Origin: Alviniconcha marisindica
Taxonomy: Eukaryota; Mollusca; Gastropoda; Provannidae
Assembly: GCA_018857735.1 (NCBI GenBank)
Contig: JABMCL010001097.1
Coordinates: 197,501 to 261,500 of the forward strand
Direction: 5' to 3'
Length of the DNA stretch: 64,000 nt
A program made the position numbers and the translations under genes. This document shows, one piece after another, positions 18,840 to 29,964 of this stretch; the stretch's first letter is position 1; each line of letters opens with the position of its first letter. The notes below the pieces were generated by a model, which did no database searches, had not been told where the DNA came from, and worked only from the letters and a program-made list of their open reading frames with translations.

Positions 18840-19150
18840 CACAGGTACAGCGCTTCAGATCAAAAACACTGAGTGATCACGTGAAACTGCCCGGTTACAG
18901 GTGCTTTACAACAACAGCCCCCCCCCCCCAAGCAAAGCGCTTCAGATCAAAAACACTGTGTGATTACGTAAAATTGCCCAGCTACATTTGCTTTAGAATA
19001 GCAGCCTCCCAAGCAAAGCACTTATGATGAAAAACGTCTCGTGATTACGTAAAGCTGCCCAGCTACAGTTGCTTTAGAATAACAGCCCACCCCCCAAAGT
19101 ACTTATGATGAAAAATGTCTCGTGATTACGTAAAGCTGCCCACTTACAGC
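18840..19150. repeat. Three imperfect tandem copies, about 95-105 bp
   Basis: Each copy runs from an AGCGCTTCAGATCAAAAAC or ACTTATGATGAAAAACGTC start through TGATTACGTAAA, CTGCCCAGCTACA and GCTTTAGAATAACAGCC. Copies begin near 18848, 18936, 19016 and (partial) 19100. Non-coding. Confidence 0.85.
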
Positions 19151-19480
19151 TGCTCTACAATCCCTTTCCTGGTGCTCTACATTTGACAAGTCCAAGGAAA
19201 ACACGTTTCATATGTTAATATACATAAGCTACAACCGACCACATCTGTTCAAAATTCAACTGCGGATTTAAAAAAATAACACACCAGGAAATGAAAAGCC
19301 GTCAGCTAACATCTTTCTTCCCCCACCCAAAGCATAAAAAAATGAAGCCCGTCCAAGCGTACGTGTAACTGTAAGGACAGCGACAGCAAACTCCAAAACC
19401 CGGTTTCCTTTCTGTTAGCATAATCGTGATAGAGTGTGGGATGAACATTTCAGGCTCGGGTATAAACCACTGAAGACCTG
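19151..19480. other. No feature recognised
   Basis: Unique AT-rich sequence between two tandem arrays. No coding signal seen. Confidence 0.5.
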
Positions 19481-19485
19481 TTGTG

Positions 19486-20545
19486 TCTGTTTGTACGGCC
19501 ACAGACTACGTCCTTTCGGGTCCTTTGTACGGCCACAGACTACGTCCTTTCGGGTCCTTTGTACGGCCACAGACTACGTCCTTTCGGGTCCTTTGTACGG
19601 CCACAGACTACGTCCTTTCGGGTCCTTTGTACGGCCACAGACTAAGTCGTGTTGGGTCTGTTTGTAATACCACAGACTACGTCCTTTCGGGTCCTTTGTA
19701 CGGCCACAGACTACGTCCTTTCGGGTCCTTTGTACGGCCACAGACTACGTCCTTTCGGGTCCTTTGTACGGCCACAGACTAAGTCGTGTTGTGTCTGTTT
19801 GTACTGCCACAGACTACGTCCTTTCGGGTCCTTTGTACGGCCACAGACTACGTCCTTTCGGGTCCTTTGTACGGCCACAGACTAAGTCGTGTTGTGTCTG
19901 TTTGTACTGCCACAGACTACGTCCTTTCGGGTCCTTTGTACGGCCACAGACTACGTCCTTTCGGGTCCTTTGTACGGCCACAGACTAAGTCGTGTTGGGT
20001 CTGTTTGTAATACCACAGACTACGTCCTTTCGGGTCCTTTGTACGGCCACAGACTAAGTCGTGTTGGGTCTGTTTGTACTGCCACAGACTAAGTCGTGTT
20101 GGGTCTGTTTGTAATACCACAGACTACGTCCTTTCGGGTCCTTTGTACGGCCACAGACTAAGTCGTGTTGGGTCTGTTTGTAATACCACAGACTAAGTCG
20201 TGTTGGGTCTGTTTGAACTGCCACAGACTAAGTCGTGTTGGGTCTGTTTGTACTGCCACAGACTAAGTCGTGTTGGGTCTGTTTGAACTGCCACAGACTA
20301 AGTCGTGTTGGGTCTGTTTGTACTGCCACAGACTAAGTCGTGTTGGGTCTGTTTGTACTGCCACAGACTAAGTCGTGTTGGGTCTGTTTGTAATACCACA
20401 GACTAAGTCGTGTTGGGTCTGTTTGTACTGCCACAGACTAAGTCGTGTTGGGTCTGTTTGTACTGCCACAGACTAAGTCGTGTTGGATCTGTTTGTACTG
20501 CCACAGACTAAGTCGTGTTGGGTCTGTTTGTACTGCCATATTGTG
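19486..20545. repeat. 34/35-bp minisatellite with two interspersed subtypes
   Basis: Subtype A is 34 bp (GTACGGCCACAGACTACGTC then CTTTCGGGTCCTTT). Subtype B is 35 bp (the same start, but ACTAAGTCGTGTTGGGTC then TGTTT). The first half is A-rich and the second half is almost all B. The track of repeated open frames here (PLYGHRLRPFGSF-like) is a by-product of the short period. Confidence 0.97.
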
Positions 20546-20885
20546 TTGGGTCTGTTTGTACTGCCATAGACTAAGTCCTGCTGGGTATGTTTGTACTGCA
20601 CATACCAAGTTTCATACTGCCAGACGAGCCTGTTTGTACAGTCACAGACTAAGTCCTACTGGGTCTGTCTTCACTGCCACACACACAGTCTCATACTGCC
20701 AGACTAAGTCCTGCTGGGTCTGTCTGACTGCCACACACACAGTCTCATACTGCCAGACTAAGTCCTGCTGGGTCTGTCTGCACGGCCACATACCATGTCT
20801 TGTACTGCCACAAACCGAGTCCTGCTAGGTCCGTTCGCGCTGCCACACAGTAAATCTCGTGCTGCCAGAGACGGTTCTGTTCACG
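20546..20885. repeat. Degenerate extension of the 34/35-bp array
   Basis: Units lengthen to roughly 60 bp by acquiring a CATACACAGTCTCATACTGCC-like insert; CAGACTAAGTCCTGCTGGG remains as the common core. Divergence increases towards 20880. Confidence 0.85.
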
Positions 20886-20989
20886 CTGCTACACAGCAAG
20901 CCCTGGGCCCATATGCACGATCAACAAATAGCCCCCATATCGCGTTATCTTCTAAAATGCTTTTGGTTAACTAGCTATATAAAGCCCTT

Positions 20990-21182
20990 CCTAGCACCCC
21001 CACCCTCATGGTTCAGGAGCTGCGTGAGAGTCGAGGTGGACGTCCTGGGCTGTCCGTCCTTACGAGCCTTCTGGTTTCCGTGGACGTAACGATTTATTGC
21101 ACCGTGCTTCGGCATGGGTCACAACTTGTCCCTAATATGTCAACTGACATCTGAGGACATAAAGCATCACTTCATCATCATC
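20990..21182 (+). mobile_element. SINE copy
   Basis: Shares modules, in inverse orientation, with the element at 42225-42425: GGTTCAGGAGCTG, GAGAGTCGAGGTGG, ACGAGCCTTCTGGTTTCCGT, CACAACTTGTCCCTAA and CATCTGAGGACATAAAGC. Two copies in opposite orientation with the same module order define a dispersed family of about 200 bp. Confidence 0.75.
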
Positions 21183-21200
21183 ATCACCCCCACCCCTCAA

Positions 21201-21661
21201 CCTCTCCACCAAACTCCAAGCACTGGTTTACGACATCCTTCCTCCAACCAGCCGTTTAGTTACGCCATAGGGTCCAGAAAAATGTCAGCTAACGAAACAG
21301 TTTTTTGTTGGTGCTCAAACAGTAATAAGTTTGTTACAAACAACTCAAATAAAACAAGGCGTGTCATTTATAGCCGCCAACAAAGTTTACACCAGCACAA
21401 ATAAAACCACAATCGTTTGAATCGAGACGGAACTCTTTTTTCTTTCTTTTTACCCGGGGTGGAGCGTCTCATGTTTACGTGCGTGCTTGGGGCGCTAGGT
21501 TGCTTCTACAGTCATATCAATACCCGAACCTTTCGGAGGGCGCTGACCGCGTCGCTGGACAGCTGCGCGGAGATAAAGAGTGCCCCTTCAGTGGCGTAAC
21601 CAAATCCGGCAGAGTTTGGAGGAAGGTGCCGGAAAGCGATGCTCGGAGTGTGCCTCTCCAC
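21201..21661. mobile_element. Foldback DNA transposon, 443 bp, with perfect 9-bp target duplication (family F9)
   Basis: The element is 21210-21652. It begins CAAACTCCAAGCACTGGTT and its other end is the inverse of CACACTCCGAGCATCGCTT, with arms of about 35 bp that also share CCTTCCTCCAA. It is flanked on both sides by CCTCTCCAC (21201-21209 and 21653-21661), a perfect 9-bp duplication. There is no transposase, so it is a non-autonomous (MITE-type) element, best compatible with Mutator-like superfamilies by target-duplication length. Confidence 0.85.
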
Positions 21662-21667
21662 GCCTGT

Positions 21668-21800
21668 ATCTCGTTACCTCCACCATAGCACACCCCTCCT
21701 CCCTCTCCACACCCCTCGTTACCTCCACCACAGCACCCCCCCCCCCCCCCACCCCTTTCTCGTTATCTCCACCATAGCACCCCCACCCCCCACACTTCAA
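21668..21800. repeat. C-rich short tandem copies
   Basis: CGTTACCTCCACCATAGCAC recurs three times (about 21673, 21718, 21762), separated by CCCCTC-type C-rich spacers. Confidence 0.8.
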
Positions 21801-22134
21801 CTTCTCCTCGCCTCTCTCTCGTCACCGCCACCAGCCTCCAGCTTCGATTGCAAGCGAATAATAGGACGGTAAAATTTCACAGACACACCAAAGTCTTCGA
21901 GGAAGGGACAATAAATGCACCGAGATTGTTCGGCTCTCCAAAAATGTTCCCACCGTTTTGTTCATGCAGCTTGTGCATCCGGTTTGTGCAGCAGGTTCTT
22001 GCGTGAACGGAACAACAACAACAGCGACGACAAAAAAAGTACGACATATGATATGCTCACAAAAATATCTACTTCGGCCAGTTCTTCCACAGGCATGGAA
22101 GTGCTGAAGCCACTTTCAGTGACTGAGTGTTGAC

Positions 22135-22138
<4 letters not shown>

Positions 22139-22210
<72 letters not shown>
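22139..22210. repeat. (AT)n microsatellite
   Basis: Pure AT dinucleotides for about 72 bp; self-complementary, so it can extrude as a cruciform. Confidence 0.97.
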
Positions 22211-22212
<2 letters not shown>

Positions 22213-24914
22213 CACAGTGGCAACAAACAAACAAACAAATATAAAAAAAGAAAAAGGTATTGGTCGCACATTTGATGTTGGTGTGGCAGTAGCTGAATAA
22301 ATAAAACAAAAATATAGAGAATTTTTCAAAATCATATAATTATAATCGCCTAAAAAGTGACGTCTTTTGTTGGTTCCACTGAGATAATGACCTCATGCAA
22401 GCCCAAGTAATCTTCACACCAAGTTTCATTCCAACAGGTTCAGCGGGTCTTGGGTCAAATCAAACCATGCACGGCAAGGACTTGTCTTTATGGTATTAAT
22501 TTATATAAATTAACGCGCTACTCCATTCCCATATCTGCCTAAATCGGCTCAAGGTTTATGCCCAGTCAACAGGGGCGATCTTTACACATGGAGTTCAATG
22601 TAAAATGTCCAGTTACAAGAGGGCAACTGAAGCGAATGGCAGCCTTACTGTGTTCAGCAATAGCCTTTCGAACACCTGCCTTTCAAATACTGTAAAAATT
22701 GGACCAGAGCTTTTCGAGATATCACTTTCAACAGAAGCACACACGAACACAAGATGAATAAATGCCTCCATAGAGTCTGCCAAAATTTACTAGTTCTGGT
22801 GTAAAAAGGAAAAAGAAAAAAAGGCGGGGAAAAAATGGGGGGGGGGGGAAGAAATAAAAGATGACAATTCAGCCAAAACGTTTCTCATATAATCTTGGTA
22901 CATACAACGTCACAGAAAGAAAACACTTGTCAAACGAGGCATTCTGGAAAAAATACAAACAAAACAGTTTGCTTGTTCCGTCCATAGGACGCATACCTCA
23001 CCAACACACAGCCAACTGTCACACACAGGTAAGATCTAAGGGTGCAGTGGAACCCAACAGGACTTAAACAACCTCATTAAAGACTTCAATGAGAGATGAC
23101 CTACCATTTAAAGGAACTAGCCCTCTGAAAACACATTTTGTCCAAAAGGTTAGTTCGTAAGTAATCAGATTTTAATATCATATCAACCACTCTGGGTCAC
23201 CTCAGGACACTCAAACATGTATAAGCAGATGCACATTTCAAAACCCTTCTCATATAAATCCTTTTTCAAGACATATCTACAAAATCAGTCCACGCACAAA
23301 TATAAAATACACATACGCAACGACCACACACACTTCTTTTTTTAAATAGTCCCTCAGTATTGCCCTTGTCAAACAAAGCTAGGACAAGCTGGTATCACCA
23401 ACCATTCAATCTGGATATATACTGATTACCAGATTAAATTAAATAAAGTATAGAAAATGAATACACAGAAATAAAAAACGCAAAATGATATCAAAGCCTA
23501 ATGGCAAACACCAGCGCTGTACTCCAGCAAGCTGCATGTAGTACATTCCAACTATTGGAAGAGATAACGAAACAACACCAAACAAAAAAAATTTACATCA
23601 AGGGTTTCGCTTTAAAATGGTCCATGGACAACACCTTGAATGTCCAGCCAGTTTTGCTAGTAATGATCAGCGAGATGGGGTGCACACATTAACCACGAAC
23701 GGATGCAACCTGCCCGTGTTGCCTGCCCCACCTCTCCGACATCAGGTAGACTTTCATGCCTGCCTCACCCGAGCAACAGGCTCAAAGAGGCTGCACATCA
23801 CTGTTGTGTTGGGCAGTTTAGCAAAGCTATTTGCAAGAGTGAATTCCTCTCGTAATCTTTGGCACAAGAGATCGCAGTTTTGGAGTTGATGTTGCTTCAC
23901 GTTGTGTAACAATGAAAGTTTAATTTTTTATTTTTTTTTAATGAAAGTTGAATCTAGAATTGCGGAGCAGTACAAAATGCCAATACCGTTGCATTTACAA
24001 CAATTGCAGGGAAAAGGTGATGGAGGATTAAAAAAAAAAAAAGTGTCTTTGCATCATTTTTCACCAACCAGAAGATCGTGAGTGCATGGACAAAACGAGT
24101 TTCTTGGCATCCATGTAAACATTACGATTTCACTGTCACTGCCTTCCGCTGTGACGAAAGTACACACCGGAAGTAAAAAAAATCCAAGGGACTTACGTGA
24201 TGTCGGGTAAAAGTCAATGGAGCCAACAACCCCACCTGAACCACCCAACATGCCAGTTGCAACACTTGGCAGCATTTTCTGCATCCAAACCTGCTAATTG
24301 CCGGCGACAAAAGCCAGATGCTAAATTGAAAATCAAATCGACGGGGGATTTCAAACAAAATCCTGTTTTCAGTCCTGCTAGTACTGCCACAAACTAGGTC
24401 CCGCTTGGTCCATTAAGAGTATTCTGGTTTCCAGTTTGGGTTTTGGTCTCTTCATCCGGCTGGCAGGAGGCTGGCCTTTCGGGACAAGGCAAGTTTTGAG
24501 AGGGCTAGTTCCTTTAAAGGAAATGCCCACACTGGTGGGCAACACAAACAGGCACGGCCCAAGCTGGCACGGCCCAAGCTGGCATCGCCCAGCGGAGAGG
24601 TGCACGCATGGCAAGCAGACAGACCCCGGTTACAATCTGATTAAGCTCACCTATTTTTTTCACAGTCGTGGTATGATCAGTCACCCTGCACCCAATCATC
24701 CTTGTTGGTCGGGGGATGGGAAAACATGGGGGGTGGAGAGGGGCAGGTGGGGGGTTGGGGGGTGGGGGTTGGCGGCATTCAAGACATCCCTCATGTCCCG
24801 TTTGGGGGCGTTACATCCTCCCTCTAATGCTGAACAAACGCAGTTTGGCCGCCCCAAAATGACAATCTCTACCACGGGTACCATTGTGCGGGCAGCGCAG
24901 CACAATGAAAGCAC
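22211..24914. other. Non-coding; dispersed repeat fragments
   Basis: No gene recognised. 22385-22450 contains ACCAAGTTTCATTCCAACAG and GTTCAGCGGG, a phrase typical of a widespread invertebrate dispersed repeat (also at 26900-27310). A SINE tail module lies near 23170-23215 (TTTTAATATCATATCAACCA). A 16-bp unit (GGCACGGCCCAAGCT) is repeated three times near 24551-24595. 24700-24780 is a G-rich stretch. Confidence 0.5.
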
Positions 24915-25443
24915 AGGGAATTAGGCCAGGTTCTAACTGTGCCTCAGCATACACCGACTTTCAGGGAATTAGGTCAGGTTCTAACTGTGCCTCAATATAC
25001 ACCGACTAATTAGGTCAGGTTCTAACTGTGCCTCAATATACACGACTAATTAGGTCAGGTTCTAACTGTGCCTCAATATACACGACTAATTAGGTCAGGT
25101 TCTAACTGTGCCTCAATATACACCGACTTTCAGGGAATTAGGTCAGGTTCTAACTGTGCCTCAATATACACCAACTAATTAGGTCAGGTTCTAACTGTGC
25201 CTCAATATACACGACTAATTAGGCCAGGTTCTAACTGTGCCTCAGTATACACCAACTAATTAGGCCAGGTTCTAACTGTGCCTCAGTATACACCGACATT
25301 CAGGGAATTAGGCCAGGTTCTAACTGTACCTCAGTATACACCGACTTTCAGGGAATTAGGCCAGGTTCTAACTGTGCCTCAGTATACACCGACATTCTGG
25401 GAATTAGGCCAGGTTCTAACTGTACCTCAGTATACTGTAACAC
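24915..25443. repeat. Minisatellite, about 40-48 bp unit
   Basis: About twelve units of AATTAGGTCAGGTTCTAACT then GTGCCTCAATATACACCGAC, some with an extra TTTCAGGG before the next unit. The first units lack that insert and the last ones have it, so two length classes are segregated along the array. Confidence 0.95.
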
Positions 25444-25474
25444 CAACTTTCAGTGGACATGAACAACAAAAACT

Positions 25475-25496
25475 GGGGGGGGGGGGGGGGGGGGGG
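25475..25496. repeat. Poly-G tract
   Basis: 22 consecutive G directly beside the 25-kb minisatellite. Confidence 0.9.
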
Positions 25497-25564
25497 AAAC
25501 AACTGAAATGTGGAAAGAAAGACAGTTTCTAGTCAATGAGATGCAGTTGTTGTCATTTTGAGAA

Positions 25565-25570
25565 TTTATT
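25565..25570 (-). terminator. Candidate polyadenylation signal for DNAJA1
   Basis: TTTATT on the plus strand is AATAAA on the minus strand, about 830 bp past the DNAJA1 stop codon and just before the minisatellite begins. It is one plausible signal, not proven. Confidence 0.3.
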
Positions 25571-25963
25571 CACAACTTCAACAATTCAGTTCAAACTTGC
25601 ACGTGCACATCTGTGCATCTAGCGTGTCACAAGCCCGAATATTCCTAGAAACGCTTCAGGACACAAACAGGGACAAAGGAAACGCTTATTTTAACCGTTC
25701 AAAAAAATTAATCTTTTTCTCATCTGTTTTAGTGCACAAAACACTAGTAACTGGAGCTAGCCCAAGGAACGCAAGTATACATGAGGGTCTGGCCCCTGGA
25801 CTCCCAAGCTCACCTAGGAGACAGGAGGGAAGTCGGCCCATTTTGAAACAGTTATAGGAAATCTTGAAACATTTCTTCTTCAGTCCATTCCAGAGGCTCG
25901 CTGCACTGACCACCGAGCAGCCATTCTAAGGGCTGGGGCAAGATCCTATCCACGAGGTGAGCA

Positions 25964-25991
25964 GGGGGGGGGGGGGGGGGGGGGGGGGGGG
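25964..25991. repeat. Poly-G tract
   Basis: 28 consecutive G. If the DNAJA1 3' UTR extends this far, the transcript would carry a C-run here. Confidence 0.9.
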
Positions 25992-26125
25992 AGTGGAGGG
26001 GAAGGACCCTGCTTTCTCAACCCTACAGTCGGTGTCGCTAGTTCCGAGCGACTGGTCTCATCTGCCAGTAGTAGTTGATAAGACAGGTGCTGACTCCTCG
26101 TTATCAAACCTGTTGTGTGCACGCA

Positions 26126-26144
26126 CCCCCCCCCCCCCCCCCCC
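26126..26144. repeat. Poly-C tract
   Basis: 19 consecutive C, 130 bp from a poly-G tract; the two could pair in single-stranded form. Confidence 0.9.
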
Positions 26145-26400
26145 ACCATGCGAAAATGAAGACCATACGTAAAAACTGTACAAATTCTATGAGAATTTTA
26201 AATCTTTTTTTTAAAGTACTGGAGCAACAAACACCTCCATAAAGCAATGATGGTGGTAGTGGGGGAGGGGCGGGGAATTTGTCCTCTCATTCACAAACTA
26301 ATGCAATCAAAGATGTCTCATCAGTCACTCTTCACAGGCAGTCCATCCTCAATGCACAGGAGGTGGGGGTGAGGAGGGGTGGGGGGGTGGGGTGGGGGCA

Positions 26401-26726
26401 TCAATGAGACGCGCACTGCACTCTCTGACCGCCCGGCTGGTCATCATCCGAGTCGTACGCCTCCACTCGAGCCCCGCCCCGACTGCCCGAGGCGTCGGCC
26501 TGAGGGTCGTAGGTGATCATGGTCACATGCTCCGAGTCATCGGGAATGATCTCCTCTTCCCGAGGTGGGAGGCAGGACTCCAGAATGGGGATCTTGCTGG
26601 TGTCAATGGTCTCGGGGAACTGCACCATGAACTGGATGATGAGACGGCCTTTCTCAAAGGGGTCACGATACACAGGCATGCCTTCACCCATGACGCACTT
26701 GATGGCCTTGTCTGGGATCACCTCAC
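26401..26726 (-). CDS. DNAJA1: DNAJA1 coding exon 5 and stop
   Basis: Encodes residues 299-406, including [18 protein letters not shown], the acidic C-terminal tail and the final CASH. Acceptor TTCCAAG|GTGAGG; stop TGA at 26401-26403. Confidence 0.93.
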
Positions 26727-29700
26727 CTTGGAAACGGAGAATGTGCATTGTGTAGCCACGTGCAGTCAAAGCAAGACGAGCAGTAAATTGCATTCTGACT
26801 TGCATTAAAGCACAAAACCAGAAAACAAGGTTTGTCACTTTGCATGACCCCCCCCCCCCACACACACACACACACACACGTTTGGAAGCAAAGGGATCAG
26901 AAGGTCAGGAGATGCAAGCCCTGTGACCTTTACCCTGAAGATAGCAATCACATACGAGCCCTTAACCTTGACCCTGAAGTTTTGTTTCAAAAGGTTCAGC
27001 TGTTCAGAAGATGTCATCTGGACAAATATTAACTGAATTTGTTAATGGTAGCTGTCACCTTGATCTCAAACACAGCAATCCAATATTTTCATTCAGCAAT
27101 TTGACTTGAGATAATCTACCATCAAACTAAGTCTGGTTGCAAAAGGATCACGAGTTCAAAAGATATAGCCAAAAAAGTCACAGCTGAGTACACACTCCCT
27201 CACTATGACCCTGTAGATAGCAACCTGTTTTTTTGCCCAACACTCCAGCTTGTGATGATGTATCACCACAGCAAGTTTGGTTACAAAAGGTTCAGCAGAT
27301 ATTTATTACAACAGTGTCCAATAAGCACAAATTCTGAATCACAGCACCTTGTCAACCAACTCGCAATAAAAGCGAAGAAAAACTAAAACCAAACAAAAAA
27401 CGGACATAATCGATCAAACTGCTGTGTACAACACAAAACAAAACAAAGCAATCCTTCTCAAAACTCACCTGGTAGACAACTGATGACGAGCAGGCGACTG
27501 TCCAGTGTCTTGATGGTTTTGTGGAAGCCGCACAGTGCCTCCACCAGGGTGAGCTCTTTCTGCATGATCAGGTCAGTGCCACGGCGACGGAACTGGGGGT
27601 GCTCTTTCTCGTCCAGCACAATGACGATGTCCCCAGGCTCCAAACCAGGCTCCTGGTCCCCCTCGCCCGCAAAACGGATCTGTTGCCCGTCCCTCATACC
27701 TGCACAGGTAAACAAAATGACAGCTCAACCACTTTCCCGAAGACATACATGTGCAGGGACAAAATTATGATCAGTCATCAGAGCATTCAAAAGTCATCCA
27801 ATCACAACACCCCAGTCTTACACCCATTCAAGAGATAGCACAGTCGTGTGATCAACGCACCCCAGTCTTATGTCCACTCAGGTGATCGCAGTCGTGTGAT
27901 CAACACACCCCAGTCTTATGTCCACTCAGGTGATCGCACAGTCGTGTGATCAACACACCCCAGTCTTATGTCCACTCAGGTGATCGCACAGTCGTGTGAT
28001 CAGCACACCATAGTCTTATGTCCACTCAAGTGCGTGATATGTACACTCCAGTCTTATGTCCACTTGGGTGTTCACACGGTCATGTGATCAACACACTCCA
28101 GTCTTATGTCCACTCGGGTGTTCACACGGTCATGTGATCAACACACTCCAGTCTTATGTCCACTCGGGTGATCACACGGTCATGTGATCAACACACTCCA
28201 GTCTTATGTCCACTCGGGTGATCACATGGTCATGTGGTCAACACACTCCAGTCTTATGTCCACTGGGGTGATTGCACATTTGCATGACCAGCACACCCAG
28301 TCTTATGTCCACTCGGGTGATCGCACGGTCATGTGGTCAACACACTCCAGTCTTATGTCCACTCGGGTGATCGCACGGTCATGTGGTCAACACACTCCAG
28401 TCTTATGTCCACTCGGGTGATCGCACAGTTGCATGACCAGCACACCCAGTCTTATGTCCATTCAGGTGATCGCACAGTCACATAATCAGCACACTCCAGT
28501 GTTGCATGATCAGGAAGCATACCCCAGTCTTATGTCCACTCAGGTGATCGCAGCCACATTCAAAATTTATTCAATCACAACACAACCGTCACAACAAGAT
28601 TGCCCCAAAAGTCAGGCGATCGGCACCCCACCAAAAGTGCGCAAAACTGCTGCGATCGAAAAGGTGAAATGCCACTCCACCAGTGTTAACGGAAAGTTAA
28701 AACAGCATTGAAGGCGTGTCACCATGATGTGTTTCACGTGGGCCCTGCATGCTTCAACCTCGCAGGATCACCCCAGCAACACACTCAACACATCGTAAAA
28801 CCCTATAAACACGTATTATCAACTGCTCTTCCAAAGTGTGCCACACTCTTCCGCTTCCTACGCTCTGCGGGCAAAGGTCACAGGGGCACAGGCCTCCGTT
28901 CAGAAAGCTCCCTCTTGACCGATCCAAAAAATGTATATAAAAACTATAATCTTAAAAACAACAACACACAGACTAAAAAGGCTTAGCCAAGTGGTTGCAA
29001 TGGGCTTATGCGGTACGAACCTCCTGGCTTTGAACCTCACCCCTGGTGCGCTCACGGTCAAAAAATAACTACTAACCACCACCACCCTCCTGCCCCCAAG
29101 AAAAGAAGAAGAAAAAAACAGAAACCTACCCCACCTTCCCCCCCTTCACAGAAAACAACAACCCATCCCAACAAGAACAAAACAAAAACCATACCAGCCC
29201 ATCTGCCCTGAGCAAAGCTGCACAAAACAAACACACACACAGAGACTACATCCCCAGCCTCACCTTTGTCAATGTGCACCTCCAGAATCTTGCGCTCTTT
29301 GACGATCTTCTGCCCGTTGCAGGTCTTGCAGCGCAGCTTGGGGTCGATGGCCTCGCCCTCCCCCCGACACTCATGGCACATGGTCTGGATCTGCTGCACC
29401 ATGCCCGGCGCCAGCTGCTGGACCCGGATCTGCATCCCGGTGCCGCGGCAGCTCGTGCACTTCTGCACCGCCCCCTCCTTCCCCCCGCGACCTGCACGTA
29501 CATCGAGTCGTGTTCAATCTGTTAGTCGGTCGGGTTTTTTTTTATACTTCATTAATCCTTTGTGGGAAATTTGGGTCGCCTTACTCGGTTACGCCCACAG
29601 CAGCCGCATGAGCAGAGCCGCCCATTCCTACCGGTGTGTGCCCCATTTTTGGGCATCGGTCCTAACAATGGTATGGCTGCCAGCGTCTAGGATTTGCTAG

Positions 29701-29933
29701 CACCTGCACAGATGCTGACGCGTGTGACTGCACATGGGGGCTTTGCCAACATCGTGGGAGAGTCTGCACTAAGTCGACCTTGAGGGGGAAAATTCCCTGC
29801 TGCACTGGGATAATGGTATCGAATCTGCAGGCTTGTTGTGCCCGGCTTTTCTGCCCGACTCCACTGACTGAGCAATCCTACCCCAATGGCCATTTTACAA
29901 TGACACTGTCACAGCTAGTTTGAATGGGGAAAA

Positions 29934-29964
<31 letters not shown>

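Noticed and set aside
19486..20880. Array resembling CRISPR direct repeats
   Set aside because: Units are contiguous without unique spacers, and the surroundings are eukaryotic with introns.
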